This document shows positions 43,376 through 54,302 of a stretch of 64,000 nt of DNA, in pieces. This stretch comes from DATJPY01 sp035506135 (GTDB taxonomy: Bacteria; Myxococcota_A; UBA9160; PR03): the NCBI GenBank assembly GCA_035506135.1, contig DATJPY010000112.1:71122-135121 (forward strand), read 5' to 3'. Position numbers and translations under genes: made by a program. Within the stretch, counting starts at the first letter, position 1, and each line of letters starts with the position of its first letter. The notes beneath the pieces were generated by a model. It was not told the DNA's origin. It saw only the letters and a list, made by a program, of their open reading frames with translations, and ran no database searches.

Positions 43376-44247
43376 TGGCCGAGGTCCCTGCGACCGCGGT
43401 GAAGGACCTGCGCGAGCGGACCGGCGCCGGCATGATGGACTGCAAGAAGGCGCTGGCCGAGTCGAAGGGCGATCTCGACCGCGCCGTCGCGCTCCTGCGC
43501 GAGCGCGGGCTCGCGAAGGCCGCCCGCCGCGAGGGACGCACGACGGTGGAGGGCACCGTCGCGATGGCGCTCGGCGGCGACCGCGGTGCGCTGGTCGAGC
43601 TCGGCTGCGAGACCGACTTCGTGGCCCGCACGGCCGACTTCCAGGCGCTCGCCGCGCAGCTCGCGCAGCAGGTGGCCGGGGACGCCCAGCTCACCACGCC
43701 CGAGGCACTGGCGGCCGCCCGCCTGGGCGGCGAGCCGGTCGCCGAGCGGGTCCAGGCGCTGGCCGGCAAGCTCGGCGAGCACCTGGCCGTGAAGCGGGTG
43801 GCGCGGCTCGAGGTGCCGGGCGGCCGGGTCGGCGGCTACGTCCACGCGGGCGGGAAGCTCGGCGTGCTGGTGGCGCTCCGCACCGCGGCGCGTGGCGAAC
43901 GCCTCGACGCGCTCGCCAAGGATCTCGCGATGCACGTGGCCGCGGCCGACCCCTCGCCGGTGGCGGTGGAGCGCTCCGGCGTGCCGGCCGAGCTCGTGGC
44001 GCGCGAGCGCGAAGTGTTCGCCAAGCAGGCGGCGCAGACCGGCAAGCCCGAGAAGGTGATCGAGAAGATCGTCGAGGGGCGCGTCGCCAAGTTCTACGCG
44101 GAGGTGTGTCTCCTCGAGCAGCCGTTCGTGAAGGATCCCGATCACAGCGTGGGCGCGATGCTCGCGCAGGCCGCGAAGGAGCTGGGCGGCGACGTGGCCG
44201 TGGCCGGCTTCGTGCGCTTCCGACTGGGGGCGACGGGAGAGGCGTGA
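43375..44247 (+). CDS. tsf: Elongation factor Ts
   Basis: A 290-residue nucleotide exchange factor for EF-Tu. The N-terminal UBA-like domain reads [21 protein letters not shown], and the EF-Tu-contact [10 protein letters not shown] motif follows (about 80-90). Two dimerisation subdomains complete it. The ATG overlaps the rpsB stop by one base, and the stop overlaps pyrH as GTGA. Confidence 0.98.
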   Translation: MAEVPATAVKDLRERTGAGMMDCKKALAESKGDLDRAVALLRERGLAKAARREGRTTVEGTVAMALGGDRGALVELGCETDFVARTADFQALAAQLAQQVAGDAQLTTPEALAAARLGGEPVAERVQALAGKLGEHLAVKRVARLEVPGGRVGGYVHAGGKLGVLVALRTAARGERLDALAKDLAMHVAAADPSPVAVERSGVPAELVAREREVFAKQAAQTGKPEKVIEKIVEGRVAKFYAEVCLLEQPFVKDPDHSVGAMLAQAAKELGGDVAVAGFVRFRLGATGEA

Positions 44248-44957
44248 AGGCGGAGTATCGGCGGGTCGTGATCAAGCTCTCCGGCGAGGGGCTCGCCGGG
44301 GAGAACGGCTTCGGGATCTCGCCGGCCGTGATCCGGGGCGTCGCCGAGCAGATCCGCGAGGTCCACGGCCTCGGCGTCCAGATCGGCATCGTGATCGGGG
44401 GTGGCAACATCATCCGCGGCGTGAGCGCGGCGTCGCAGGGCATGGACCGGGCGACCGCCGACTACATGGGCATGATGGCCGGCATCATGAACTCGGTCGC
44501 GCTGCAGGACGCCCTCGAGAAGGAGGACGTGCCGACGCGGGTCTTGTCGGCGCTCGAGATCAAAGAGGTCGCCGAGCCGTACATCCGGCGGCGCGCGATG
44601 CGCCACCTCGAGAAGGGCCGCATCGTGATCTTCGCCGCGGGCACGGGCAACCCGTACTTCACCACCGACACCGCGGCGGCGCTGCGCGCCGCCGAGATCC
44701 ACGCCGACCTGATCATGAAGGCGACGCGGGTCGACGGCGTGTACAGCGCCGACCCCGAGACGCATCCGGACGCGCAGCGCTTCGACCGGCTCCGCTACGA
44801 GGAGGCGATCCAGCGCAACTTGCGCTTCATGGATCAGACGGCGCTCCAGCTCTGCCGCGAGAACGCGGTGCCGATCGTCGTGTTCGACATGACGGTGTCG
44901 GGAAACATCCGCAAGGTGGTGTGCGGGGAGCGCGTCGGCACGCTGGTCTCGGAGTGA
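44244..44957 (+). CDS. pyrH: UMP kinase
   Basis: A 237-residue amino-acid-kinase-fold enzyme that phosphorylates [16 protein letters not shown] binds [15 protein letters not shown] and the [12 protein letters not shown] helix are typical, and [17 protein letters not shown] contacts the uridine. GTG start overlaps tsf. Standard position between tsf and frr. Confidence 0.98.
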   Translation: MKAEYRRVVIKLSGEGLAGENGFGISPAVIRGVAEQIREVHGLGVQIGIVIGGGNIIRGVSAASQGMDRATADYMGMMAGIMNSVALQDALEKEDVPTRVLSALEIKEVAEPYIRRRAMRHLEKGRIVIFAAGTGNPYFTTDTAAALRAAEIHADLIMKATRVDGVYSADPETHPDAQRFDRLRYEEAIQRNLRFMDQTALQLCRENAVPIVVFDMTVSGNIRKVVCGERVGTLVSE

Positions 44958-44970
44958 GGCGGGAGGAGCC

Positions 44971-45534
44971 ATGGGCAAGGAGGAGCGGGTGGTCACCGCC
45001 GCGCGCGAGGCGATGGAGCGCTCGGTCCATCACCTGAAGGACGACCTGCGCAAGGTCCGCACCGGCCGGGCCAACACGGCGCTGCTCGACGGCGTGCGCG
45101 TCGACTACTACGGCACCCCGACCCCGCTCCCGCAGCTCGCGAACCTGACCGCACCCGATCCGAGACTCATCGTGGTGTCCCCCTACGACAAGGGCGCGCT
45201 GCAGGCGATCGAGAAGGCGATCCAGGCCTCGGACCTCGGCTTCACGCCGTCGAACGACGGCAAGCTGATCCGGATCCCGATCCCGCCGCTCACCGAGCAG
45301 CGCCGCAAGGACCTGGTGAAGCACGTGAAGAAGCAGGCCGAGCACCACAAGCTCGGCGTGCGCGAGGCGCGCCGCGAGGCGCTCGCGCAGGTGAAGCAGC
45401 TCGAGGCGGACGGCGAGCTGCCGAGCGACGACCGCCACCGCGTCGAGAAGAAGATCCAGGACCTCACCGACGAGCACGTCAAGCAGATCGATGGGCAGGC
45501 CGACCAGAAGGAGCAGGAGATCCTGCAGGTCTAG
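44971..45534 (+). CDS. frr: Ribosome recycling factor
   Basis: A 187-residue factor that splits post-termination ribosomes with EF-G. The three-helix bundle shows the usual LRKVRTGRANTALLDGVRVDYYG and the C-terminal KIQDLTDEHVKQID segments. ATG preceded by GGGAGGAGCC. Two bases separate it from uppS. Confidence 0.98.
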   Translation: MGKEERVVTAAREAMERSVHHLKDDLRKVRTGRANTALLDGVRVDYYGTPTPLPQLANLTAPDPRLIVVSPYDKGALQAIEKAIQASDLGFTPSNDGKLIRIPIPPLTEQRRKDLVKHVKKQAEHHKLGVREARREALAQVKQLEADGELPSDDRHRVEKKIQDLTDEHVKQIDGQADQKEQEILQV

Positions 45535-45536
45535 CG

Positions 45537-46295
45537 ATGCACGAACGGCGCATCCGATCCGACGCGCTCCCGCGCCACGTCGCCGTGATCATGGACGGCA
45601 ACGGGCGCTGGGCCGAGCGCCGCGGACTCGACCGGATCGAGGGACACCGCGCGGGCATCGAGGCGGTGCGGGCGGTGGTGCGGGCGGCCCACGAGCTCGG
45701 CGTGCGCCAGCTCACGCTGTACGCCTTCTCCACCGAGAACTGGAGCCGGCCGCGCGGCGAGGTGGACGAGCTGATGCGCCTCCTCGAGCGCTACCTCGAG
45801 AGCGAGCTCGAGGAGGTCGAGCGCAACCGCATCCGGGTGCGCGCGATCGGGCGCCTGGAGCGGCTTCCGGATGCGGCGCGCGCCAAGCTCGACGAGGCGC
45901 TGCGCCGGACCCGCGACAACGACGAGATGGACCTGGTGTTCGCGCTCTCCTACGGCGGGCGCACCGAGATCGTCGACGCCGCGCGCCGGCTGGCGCGCGA
46001 CGTCGAGCAGGGCAAGCTGGATCCGGAGGCGATCGACGAGAAGCTCTTCGCCTCCTGTCTGTACGATCCAGAGCTCTCGGAGCCGGATCTCCTGATCCGC
46101 ACCGGCGGCGAGTCGCGCGTGTCGAACTTCCTGCTCTGGCAGATCGCCTACGCGGAGATCCATGTGACCGAGGTGATGTGGCCGGACTTCCGCAAGGGCG
46201 ATCTGGTCGAGGCGATCCTCGCCTATCAGGGCCGCGAGCGGCGCTACGGGCTCACCTCGGCGCAGGTGCGGACCCGGCCGGAGCCGGGCTCGTGA
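45537..46295 (+). CDS. uppS: Isoprenyl transferase (undecaprenyl diphosphate synthase)
   Basis: A 252-residue cis-prenyltransferase supplying the lipid carrier of cell-wall synthesis. HVAVIMDGNGRWAERRG carries the catalytic Asp, STENWSRP the substrate pocket and PDLLIRTGGESRVSNFLLWQ the C-terminal signature. The dxr GTG overlaps the stop (GTGA). In most related operons cdsA stands between uppS and dxr; here it is absent. Confidence 0.97.
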   Translation: MHERRIRSDALPRHVAVIMDGNGRWAERRGLDRIEGHRAGIEAVRAVVRAAHELGVRQLTLYAFSTENWSRPRGEVDELMRLLERYLESELEEVERNRIRVRAIGRLERLPDAARAKLDEALRRTRDNDEMDLVFALSYGGRTEIVDAARRLARDVEQGKLDPEAIDEKLFASCLYDPELSEPDLLIRTGGESRVSNFLLWQIAYAEIHVTEVMWPDFRKGDLVEAILAYQGRERRYGLTSAQVRTRPEPGS

Positions 46296-47482
46296 GCGGC
46301 GCGCGCTCCTCTCCGAAGCGGCTCGCGGTGCTCGGTGCGACGGGCAGCGTGGGCGAGCAGGCGCTCGCGGTGGCGGCCGCGTTTCCGGAGCGCTTCTCCG
46401 TGGTCGCGCTGGCGGCGGGCCGCCGCGTGGCGAAGCTCGCCGAGCAGGTGCGGCGCTTCCGTCCCGCCCTGGTGTCGGTGGCCGACGCCGAGGTGGCGCG
46501 CGAGCTCGCCGCTGCGCTCGGTCCCGGGGCCCCGCGCATCCGCTGGGGCGATGCGGGCCTCGCGGAGGTTGCCGCGCACGACGCCGACCTCGTCGTCTCC
46601 GCCCTGGTGGGCGCGCTCGGCCTGGCGCCCACGCTGGCCGCGATCCGCGCCGGCCGCGACATCGCGCTCGCCAACAAGGAGGTGCTGGTGATGGCCGGCG
46701 CCCTCGTGCTGCGCGAGGCGCGCGCGCACGGCGTGCGGCTCCTGCCGGTGGACAGCGAGCACAGCGCGATCTTCCAGGCGCTGGCGGGCCAGCGGCCCGA
46801 GGATCTGGCGCGCATCGTGCTGACGGCGTCGGGCGGACCCTTCCGGAGCTGGCCCGCGGAGCGCATCGCGGCGGCGAGCGTCGAGCAGGCGCTGGCACAC
46901 CCGAAGTGGGTGATGGGCCCGAAGATCACGATCGACTCGGCGACGCTGATGAACAAGGGGCTCGAGGTGATCGAGGCGCGCTGGCTGTTCGACGTCGGAC
47001 CCGAGCGGGTGGAGGTGCTGGTGCATCCGCAGTCGGTCGTGCACTCGCTCGTCGAGATGCGCGACGGCTCCTGGCTCGCGCAGCTCGGCGTGCCCGACAT
47101 GCGGGTTCCGATCGCGGTGGCGCTGGCCCATCCGGAGCGCCTCCCGCTGCTGGATGGCGGGCTCGAGCGACTCGACCTCGCCGCCCTCGGCCGCCTCGAG
47201 TTCGAGGCGCCCGATCCGGCGCGCTTCCCGTGCCTGGGGCTCGCCTACTCGGCGCTCGCATCCGACGAGGCAGCGCCCGCCGTACTCAATGCGGCCAACG
47301 AGGAGGCGGTGGCCGCCTTCCTGGCCGGGCGGATCCCGTTCCCGGCGATCGCCGAGATCAACGCCGACGTGCTGGGTGCCCATCGCGCCGGGGGCACGCT
47401 GCGCGACCTGCGCGACGTCCTGGACGTCGATGCGTGGTCGCGGGCGCGGGCCGGCGAGCGGCTGGCGGGGAGGGCCGCGTGA
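46292..47482 (+). CDS. dxr: 1-deoxy-D-xylulose 5-phosphate reductoisomerase
   Basis: A 396-residue NADPH enzyme of the MEP isoprenoid pathway. The dinucleotide loop is LGATGSVGEQAL, LANKEVLVMAG follows, DSEHSAIFQAL and the GPKITIDSATLMNKGLEVIEA metal/catalytic segments are intact. It links MEP precursor supply with uppS just upstream. Overlaps both neighbours by four bases (GTGA). Confidence 0.97.
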   Translation: MSGARSSPKRLAVLGATGSVGEQALAVAAAFPERFSVVALAAGRRVAKLAEQVRRFRPALVSVADAEVARELAAALGPGAPRIRWGDAGLAEVAAHDADLVVSALVGALGLAPTLAAIRAGRDIALANKEVLVMAGALVLREARAHGVRLLPVDSEHSAIFQALAGQRPEDLARIVLTASGGPFRSWPAERIAAASVEQALAHPKWVMGPKITIDSATLMNKGLEVIEARWLFDVGPERVEVLVHPQSVVHSLVEMRDGSWLAQLGVPDMRVPIAVALAHPERLPLLDGGLERLDLAALGRLEFEAPDPARFPCLGLAYSALASDEAAPAVLNAANEEAVAAFLAGRIPFPAIAEINADVLGAHRAGGTLRDLRDVLDVDAWSRARAGERLAGRAA

Positions 47483-49170
47483 GCGCGCTGTCGTTCGTAT
47501 TCGCGTTCGTGCTGATGCTCGGCGTGCTGATCTTCGTGCACGAGCTCGGACACTTCCTGGTGGCGAAGCTGTGCGGCGTGCGCGTGCTCCGCTTCTCGCT
47601 GGGCTTCGGCCCGCCGATCGGGATCGGGCGCTGGCGCCTGGCCTTCCGCCGCGGCGATACCGAGTACGTCGCCGCGTGGTTCCCGCTCGGCGGCTACGTG
47701 AAGATGCTCGGCGAGAGCGTCGAGGGGGAGGGCGACGCCCAGCCCGAGGAGCCGATCCCCGACCCGGAGCGCGCGTTCAACCGCAAGCCGGTCTGGCAGC
47801 GCCTGCTCATCCTGTGCGCGGGACCGGGCATGAACCTGCTCCTGCCGGTCGGGATCTTCGTCGGCGTCCTGATGGTCGGGATGCCGCGTCCCGCTCCGGT
47901 CGTGGGCAGCGTCGAGCCGCTCTCGCCGGCCGAGCGCGCCGGGCTCCTTCCCGGCGATCGGATCCTCGCCGTGTCGGGCCAGCCCGTGCGCTGGTGGGAC
48001 GACGTCGAGGAGGCGATCCGCGCCCGCGCGGGCCAGAGCGTCTCGGTGCACTTCGCGCGGGACGGCGCCGAGCGCGACGTCTCGCTGCCGGTGCAGGCGC
48101 GCCCCGGGCTCGATCCCTACGGCTCGCCGACCCAGGTGGGCTGGGTGGGCCTCGGACATCCGCGCCTCGCCGCGGTGGTGGGGATCCCGGCGGCCGGCCG
48201 GCCGGTGTCGGCGACGGAGCTGCGCTCCGGCGACCGCGTCGTCTCCGTCGACGGCGCGCCGGTCGAGGACTGGAACGAGTTCGCCACGCGCTATGCGGCG
48301 GTGCCCTCCGGCGGCCGGGTCCACGTCGAGGTGGAGCGCGACGGCGCCGACGGCGCCGCGCCGACCCGTCACGCCGTCGATCTCCCCGCGCTCGGTAGGA
48401 TCGACGCGCTCGGGGTGGTGCCGGCGACGGTGCTGGTGGCGCAGGTCTCGCCGGACTCTCCGGCCGAGCGCGCCGGGCTCCGCGCCGGCGACCTGATCGT
48501 ATCGGTGGACGGCTCGCCGGTCGGCAGCTTCGCGTCCTTCTCCGAGGGTGTCCGCTCGAGCGGCGGGCGCGCGCTCGCGATCGCGTATGCGCGCGGCGGC
48601 GAGACGCGCGAGCTCCGCATCAAGCCGGAGCTCGTCGACGCCGACACCGGGCTCGGCATTCCCGAGGAGCGCTACCTGATCGGCATCACGGCGCACGCGG
48701 CGACCCTCTCCGGCGCGGTGGGCGTCGACCAGGAGCTGAACCCGCTGCGCGCGCTGCCGCACGCGGTGGCGATGACCGGGGAGATCACCAAGGCCTTCGT
48801 GGCCGGGCTCGGACGGCTCGCCACCGGCGAGGTGTCGCGCAAGCAGCTCGCCGGCCCGATCGGCATCGCCGAGATCGCGCACAACGCCTTCGAGCGCGGC
48901 TGGCAGGCCTACCTGTCGACCCTGGTCCTGATCAGCGTGAACCTAGCCGTGCTGAACCTGCTGCCGATCCCCGTGCTCGACGGAGGCCAGGCGCTGCTGA
49001 TCCTGATCGAGGGCGTGAAGCGCTCTCCGGTGTCGCTGCGCACGCGCGAGATCGCGCAGCAGATCGGCGTCACCCTCCTGGTGATGCTGATGGCGCTCGC
49101 GTTCTGGAACGACCTCTCCCGCCACTGGGCGCGCTTCGTCGACTGGGTGCGACAGAGCACGGGCCTGTAG
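47479..49170 (+). CDS. rseP: Site-2 intramembrane zinc metalloprotease RseP with extra PDZ domain
   Basis: A 563-residue membrane protease, longer than the usual about 450. H21, E22 and H25 (VHELGH) in the first helix and D501 (VLDGGQ) in a late helix bind zinc. Between them I see three PDZ-like units, near residues 139-210, 229-300 and 313-385. The first and third have PLSPAERAGLLPGDRI and PDSPAERAGLRAGDLI; the second is more diverged. Most RseP have two. It probably cleaves an anti-sigma factor after a first cut; no sigmaE/rseA homologue is in the window. Confidence 0.94.
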   Translation: MSALSFVFAFVLMLGVLIFVHELGHFLVAKLCGVRVLRFSLGFGPPIGIGRWRLAFRRGDTEYVAAWFPLGGYVKMLGESVEGEGDAQPEEPIPDPERAFNRKPVWQRLLILCAGPGMNLLLPVGIFVGVLMVGMPRPAPVVGSVEPLSPAERAGLLPGDRILAVSGQPVRWWDDVEEAIRARAGQSVSVHFARDGAERDVSLPVQARPGLDPYGSPTQVGWVGLGHPRLAAVVGIPAAGRPVSATELRSGDRVVSVDGAPVEDWNEFATRYAAVPSGGRVHVEVERDGADGAAPTRHAVDLPALGRIDALGVVPATVLVAQVSPDSPAERAGLRAGDLIVSVDGSPVGSFASFSEGVRSSGGRALAIAYARGGETRELRIKPELVDADTGLGIPEERYLIGITAHAATLSGAVGVDQELNPLRALPHAVAMTGEITKAFVAGLGRLATGEVSRKQLAGPIGIAEIAHNAFERGWQAYLSTLVLISVNLAVLNLLPIPVLDGGQALLILIEGVKRSPVSLRTREIAQQIGVTLLVMLMALAFWNDLSRHWARFVDWVRQSTGL

Positions 49171-49174
49171 CCCC

Positions 49175-49867
49175 GTGCTCCTGCTCGCGCTCGAGACCGC
49201 GACCGACGCGGCGAGCGTGGCGCTGCTGCGCGGGGGCGAGCTCGTGGCGGCGCGAACGCTGCGCACCGACCGCCCGGCCTCCGAGGCGCTGCTGCCCGAG
49301 ATCCTCGCGTTGCTGGGCGAGCACGGGCTCCCCCCCGCGGCGCTCGACGCGCTCGCGGTGTCGATCGGCCCGGGCTCCTTCACCGGCCTGCGCGTCGGCG
49401 TGGCGACGGCGAAGGGCCTCGCGTTCGGGGCCGGGCGCCGCGTCGCTGCGGTCCCGACGCTGGCGGCGCTCGCTGCCGGGCAGGGCGCCGAGATCGTGGC
49501 GGCCGTGCTCGACGCGCGGCGCGGCGAGGTCTACGCGGCTGCGCATCGCACCGTCGATCCGCTCGCGCCGCCGCTCTGGGGACCGTGCGTCCTCGATCCC
49601 GCTGCGCTCTCGGCGCGGCTCGAGCCGGGGTGGCTCGTCGCGGGAACCGGCGTGCCGCTGGTGACGCAGGCCGTGCGCGCGCGCTTCGGCACGGCGGTCG
49701 AGCTGGTCGGCCCGCCGCGCGCGCAGCCCGACGCGGTCGCGGTGGGTCGGCTCGGAGGCCGCCTCCTGGACGCCGGGGAAGGCGTCGCGGCGGCCGAGCT
49801 GGCCCCGCACTACGTGCGCCGCGCAGAGGCGGAGGTGCGGCGCGGCGGGGCGTCCGGTGGCTTTTGA
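49175..49867 (+). CDS. tsaB: tRNA threonylcarbamoyladenosine biosynthesis protein TsaB
   Basis: A 230-residue ASKHA-fold partner of TsaD in making the t6A base of ANN-decoding tRNAs. It starts MLLLALETATDAASVALL and has SIGPGSFTGLRVGVATAKGLA. The C-terminal part is the usual short variable half. GTG start four bases after the rseP stop, so probably in that operon. The ydcH promoter begins just before its stop codon. Confidence 0.93.
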   Translation: MLLLALETATDAASVALLRGGELVAARTLRTDRPASEALLPEILALLGEHGLPPAALDALAVSIGPGSFTGLRVGVATAKGLAFGAGRRVAAVPTLAALAAGQGAEIVAAVLDARRGEVYAAAHRTVDPLAPPLWGPCVLDPAALSARLEPGWLVAGTGVPLVTQAVRARFGTAVELVGPPRAQPDAVAVGRLGGRLLDAGEGVAAAELAPHYVRRAEAEVRRGGASGGF

Positions 49868-49892
49868 CACCCCGCGGAGGCTCTCGTAACTT
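49864..49892 (+). promoter_or_regulatory. Strong sigma70-like promoter for the ydcH/ilvC-leu run
   Basis: A perfect TTGACA, 17 bases, TAACTT. The -35 overlaps the tsaB stop codon and the -10 ends 13 bases before the ydcH-like ATG. This is the best -35 match found in the window. Confidence 0.62.
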
Positions 49893-49905
49893 CGCGTCGG
49901 TTCTC

Positions 49906-50163
49906 ATGGAGCCGAGGGACGTCGCGCTGATCGAACGCCTGCTCCCGCAAAGCCCTGAGCTGCGGCGGCTTTGGCAGGAGCACCAGCGGCTCGATCGGGA
50001 GCTCGCGGCACTGCTGGAGCAGCGCTTCCTGACGCCCGAGGAAGAGGAGCGCTCGCAGCAGCTCCGCAAGATCAAGCTCGCCGGCCGCGATCGCATCGAG
50101 GCGATCCTGCGCTCGCACCGCGCGGCGGGTCCGGGCGCCGTCGGCGCCCCCAGCGAACCCTAG
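49906..50163 (+). CDS. YdcH/DUF465-like small coiled-coil protein
   Basis: An 85-residue helical protein. The family pattern is [37 protein letters not shown], a helical hairpin with the FLTPEEE turn. Function is not known; homologues are small cytosolic proteins. It heads the branched-chain and phospholipid run, with the ilvC ATG 58 bases downstream. The ATG is chosen because it lies just after the promoter and starts the conserved helix. Confidence 0.85.
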   Translation: MEPRDVALIERLLPQSPELRRLWQEHQRLDRELAALLEQRFLTPEEEERSQQLRKIKLAGRDRIEAILRSHRAAGPGAVGAPSEP

Positions 50164-50221
50164 ACGAGCGGCGCGGCAGGCGGATCGCCCGCCGCGACGG
50201 CGAACGGAGACGGCAGACGGC

Positions 50222-51244
<1,023 letters not shown>

Positions 51245-51252
51245 GGGCGCGG

Positions 51253-51930
51253 ATGGCCGAAGCAGGGCGGCAGCCGATCTTCCGCGAGCGACCGTCGGCG
51301 GCGATCGCGCCGGAGGGCTGGCCCTTCGTCGCAGCGGGAGCGGCCGCCACCGCGCTCGCGGCCGCCTTCGGCCCGTTCTGGCTCGCCGCGACGCTGGGGG
51401 CGGTGGCGCTCTTCGTGCTCGCCTTCTTCCGCAACCCGGCGCGCCCCGTCCCGGGAGGCGAGGACGATGTGGTGGCGCCGGCGGACGGCCGCGTGCTCGC
51501 GGTCGACGAGCTCGAGGATGAGCGCGGGCGCAAGGGGCTCCGCATCGGGATCTTCCTCTCGGTGTTCGACGTGCACGTGAACCGCGCGCCGCTGGCGGGC
51601 CGCGTCGTCTCGGTCGAGCGCGCCGGCGCCCGCTTCCTCGCCGCCTACGATCCGCGCGGCGAGCGCGAGAACGTGCGGCTGCGGATGGAGCTCGAGCGGC
51701 CCGACGGCCGGCGTTTCGCGGTCGTGCAGATCACCGGTCTGATCGCCCGGCGCATCGTCTGCCACGCGCAGGTCGGCGACTGGCTCGCGCGCGGCGCGCG
51801 CTATGGGCTGATCCGCTTCGGCTCGCGCACGGACGTGTGGCTGCCCGCCGGCAGCGAGCCGCTGGTGAAGCGGGGAGACCGCGTGCGCGGCGGTGCGAGC
51901 CGGATCGCGCGGCTGGTGCAGGCCTCGTGA
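51253..51930 (+). CDS. psd: Phosphatidylserine decarboxylase proenzyme (short type)
   Basis: A 225-residue proenzyme of the short PSD family. A membrane-associated hydrophobic hairpin (about 22-58) precedes the catalytic part with VAPADGRVL and FLSVFDVHVNRAP. Self-cleavage is predicted between Gly190 and Ser191 in RFGSRTDVW, producing the pyruvoyl cofactor. It turns PS, made by the next gene, into phosphatidylethanolamine. The stop overlaps pssA as GTGA. Confidence 0.95.
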   Translation: MAEAGRQPIFRERPSAAIAPEGWPFVAAGAAATALAAAFGPFWLAATLGAVALFVLAFFRNPARPVPGGEDDVVAPADGRVLAVDELEDERGRKGLRIGIFLSVFDVHVNRAPLAGRVVSVERAGARFLAAYDPRGERENVRLRMELERPDGRRFAVVQITGLIARRIVCHAQVGDWLARGARYGLIRFGSRTDVWLPAGSEPLVKRGDRVRGGASRIARLVQAS

Positions 51931-52760
51931 GCGAAGAGCTTCAGCTGCTCCGCGCGGAGCCGCGCCGCCGCCGGCGCCGCCGGCGGCGCCGCGGCGAGGC
52001 CCGCCGCGGCCTCTACCTGCTCCCGCAGCTCTTCACCACCGGGAACCTGTTCTTCGGCTTCTACACCATCGTCCAGGCGCAGGCGGGGAACTTCGACCGC
52101 GCCGCGCTCGGCATCGCGCTCGCGGCGCTCTGCGACACGCTCGACGGCCGGGTCGCGCGGATCGCCAAGGCCACGAGCCGCTTCGGCAGCGAGTACGACT
52201 CGCTCGCCGACATCGTCTCGTTCGGGATCGCACCGGCCATCCTCGCCTTCCACGCGGGCCACATCGAGGGCTTCCGCCGCACCGGCATCGCCATCGCCTT
52301 CCTCTACGCCGCCTGTGCAGCCTTGCGCCTGGCGCGCTTCAACGTCCACGAGTCGAGGTACCGCGGCCGCTTCGAGGGGCTGCCGAGCCCGTCCGCGGCC
52401 GGCATGGTTGCGGCCACGCAGTGGTTCGTCTCGTTCCTGCGCGAGAACGACATCGCCTGGACGGTGCACGAGGCGGTGGTCGCGGCGGGGGTGGCCGCGC
52501 TCGGCCTCCTGATGGTGAGCGCGATCCCGTACCGCAGCTTCAAGGAGGTGGATCTCCGCCACTCCTACCGCGGCATCGTGGTGATGGTGCTGGCGCTGGT
52601 CGCGATCTTCCAGGAGTACTCGGTAGCGCTGTTCGTGATCGCGCTGCTCTACGTGGCCTCCGGGCCGGTCGAATGGCTGTGGCGCTACTGGACGGGCCGC
52701 CCGCTCGAGGAGCTGCCGCCACCGCTCTCGTCCGAGGCGCGACAGGAGACGTCGGCATGA
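51927..52760 (+). CDS. pssA: CDP-diacylglycerol-serine O-phosphatidyltransferase
   Basis: A 277-residue membrane enzyme. The CDP-alcohol phosphotransferase motif is complete: [20 protein letters not shown] followed by YDSLAD (about 70-96), then about six further membrane helices. The N-terminus has a run of ten Arg (about 13-22), encoded by a GC-only repeat at 51962-51995. It needs CDP-diacylglycerol, but no cdsA is present in the window. The stop overlaps leuA as ATGA. Confidence 0.95.
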   Translation: MSEELQLLRAEPRRRRRRRRRRGEARRGLYLLPQLFTTGNLFFGFYTIVQAQAGNFDRAALGIALAALCDTLDGRVARIAKATSRFGSEYDSLADIVSFGIAPAILAFHAGHIEGFRRTGIAIAFLYAACAALRLARFNVHESRYRGRFEGLPSPSAAGMVAATQWFVSFLRENDIAWTVHEAVVAAGVAALGLLMVSAIPYRSFKEVDLRHSYRGIVVMVLALVAIFQEYSVALFVIALLYVASGPVEWLWRYWTGRPLEELPPPLSSEARQETSA

Positions 52761-54301
52761 GCGAGAGAGTGCTGATCTTCGACACGACGCTGCGCGACGG
52801 CGAGCAGTCGCCCGGCTGCAGCATGCACCTGGCCGAGAAGCTGACGCTCGCGCGCCAGCTCGAGCGGCTCGGCGTCGACGTGATCGAGGCCGGGTTCCCG
52901 ATCGCCAGCGACGGCGACTTCGAGGCGGTGCGGGCGATCGCCGGCGAGCTCCGCGAGAGCGTCGTGTGCGGGCTGGCCCGGACCGGCGCCGCCGACATCG
53001 ACCGGGCCGGGCAGGCGCTCGAGCGCGCCGCGCGCCCGCGCATCCACACCTTCATCGCCACCAGCGACATCCACCTCGAGCACAAGCTGCGGATGGGCCG
53101 CGAGCGGGTGCTCGAGGAGATCGATCGCGCGGTGCGCCACGCGCGTCGCTACTGCGACGACGTCGAGTTCTCCGCGGAGGACGCCACGCGGTCCGATTGG
53201 GGCTTCCTGGTGCGCGCCTTCGAGACGGCGCTCGCGGCCGGCGCGGGCACGCTGAACGTCCCCGACACGGTCGGCTACACGACCCCCGACGAGTTCAGCG
53301 CGCTGATCGCGCACCTGCGCGCGTCGGTCTCCGGTGTCGAGCGTGCCCGCATCTCGGCCCACTGCCACGACGACCTCGGCCTCGCGGTCGCCAACAGCCT
53401 GGCCGCGGTGCGCGCCGGGGCCCGCCAGGTGGAGTGCACCGTGAACGGCATCGGGGAGCGCGCGGGCAACACCGCCATGGAGGAGGTGGTGATGGCGATC
53501 CGCACGCGCCCCGACGTCTTCTCGGGCCTCGAGACCGGGATCCGCGGCGAGGAGATCTATCCGTCGAGCCGGCTCCTCTCGTCGATCATCGGCGTCCCGG
53601 TCCAGCCGAACAAGGCGATCGTCGGCGCCAACGCCTTCGCCCACGAGGCCGGCATCCACCAGGACGGCGTGCTGAAGGCGGCCATCACCTACGAGATCAT
53701 GACGCCGCGCTCGATCGGGCGGCCGTCGAACGAGCTGGTCCTCGGCAAGCATTCCGGGCGGCACGCCTTCCGCGAGCGGCTCGGCGAGCTCGGCTTCGCG
53801 CTCGAGGGTGAGGACTTCGAGCGCACCTTCAAGCGCTTCAAGGACCTGGCAGACAAGAAGAAGACGATCTTCAACGAGGACGTCGAGGCGCTGGTCGCGG
53901 ACGCCGTCGTGCAGCGCGAGGAGCGCTTCGAGTTCCGCCAGCTCACGGTGCTCTCCGGCTCCTTCCCGACGCCGACGGCGACGGTCGAGCTGGTGGTCGA
54001 CGGCGCGCCGCGCAAGACCACCGCGACGGGCGTCGGCCCGGTCGACGCGATCTTCCGCGCGGTGGCCGAGCTCACCGAGACCAAGAGCGAGCTGGTCCGC
54101 TACCAGGTGAACGCCATCACCGCGGGGCTCGATGCGCAGGGCGAGGTGTCGGTGACGCTCTCGGAGGGCGGGCGCCGCGTGATCGGGCACGGCGCCCACT
54201 ACGACGTGCTGGTGGCGAGCGCCAAGGCCTACGTGCACGCGCTGAACAAGCTCGAGTGGCACAAGAAGCGACACGCGGTCGCGGAGCCGAAGGGCGTCTA
54301 G
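52757..54301 (+). CDS. leuA: 2-isopropylmalate synthase
   Basis: A 514-residue first enzyme of leucine synthesis. [13 protein letters not shown] starts the TIM barrel, [15 protein letters not shown] binds the metal, and NGIGERAGN follows. Residues about 380-510 form the C-terminal LeuA allosteric domain for leucine feedback. ATG overlaps pssA; the leuB GTG comes one base after the stop. Confidence 0.97.
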   Translation: MSERVLIFDTTLRDGEQSPGCSMHLAEKLTLARQLERLGVDVIEAGFPIASDGDFEAVRAIAGELRESVVCGLARTGAADIDRAGQALERAARPRIHTFIATSDIHLEHKLRMGRERVLEEIDRAVRHARRYCDDVEFSAEDATRSDWGFLVRAFETALAAGAGTLNVPDTVGYTTPDEFSALIAHLRASVSGVERARISAHCHDDLGLAVANSLAAVRAGARQVECTVNGIGERAGNTAMEEVVMAIRTRPDVFSGLETGIRGEEIYPSSRLLSSIIGVPVQPNKAIVGANAFAHEAGIHQDGVLKAAITYEIMTPRSIGRPSNELVLGKHSGRHAFRERLGELGFALEGEDFERTFKRFKDLADKKKTIFNEDVEALVADAVVQREERFEFRQLTVLSGSFPTPTATVELVVDGAPRKTTATGVGPVDAIFRAVAELTETKSELVRYQVNAITAGLDAQGEVSVTLSEGGRRVIGHGAHYDVLVASAKAYVHALNKLEWHKKRHAVAEPKGV

Positions 54302-54302
54302 C

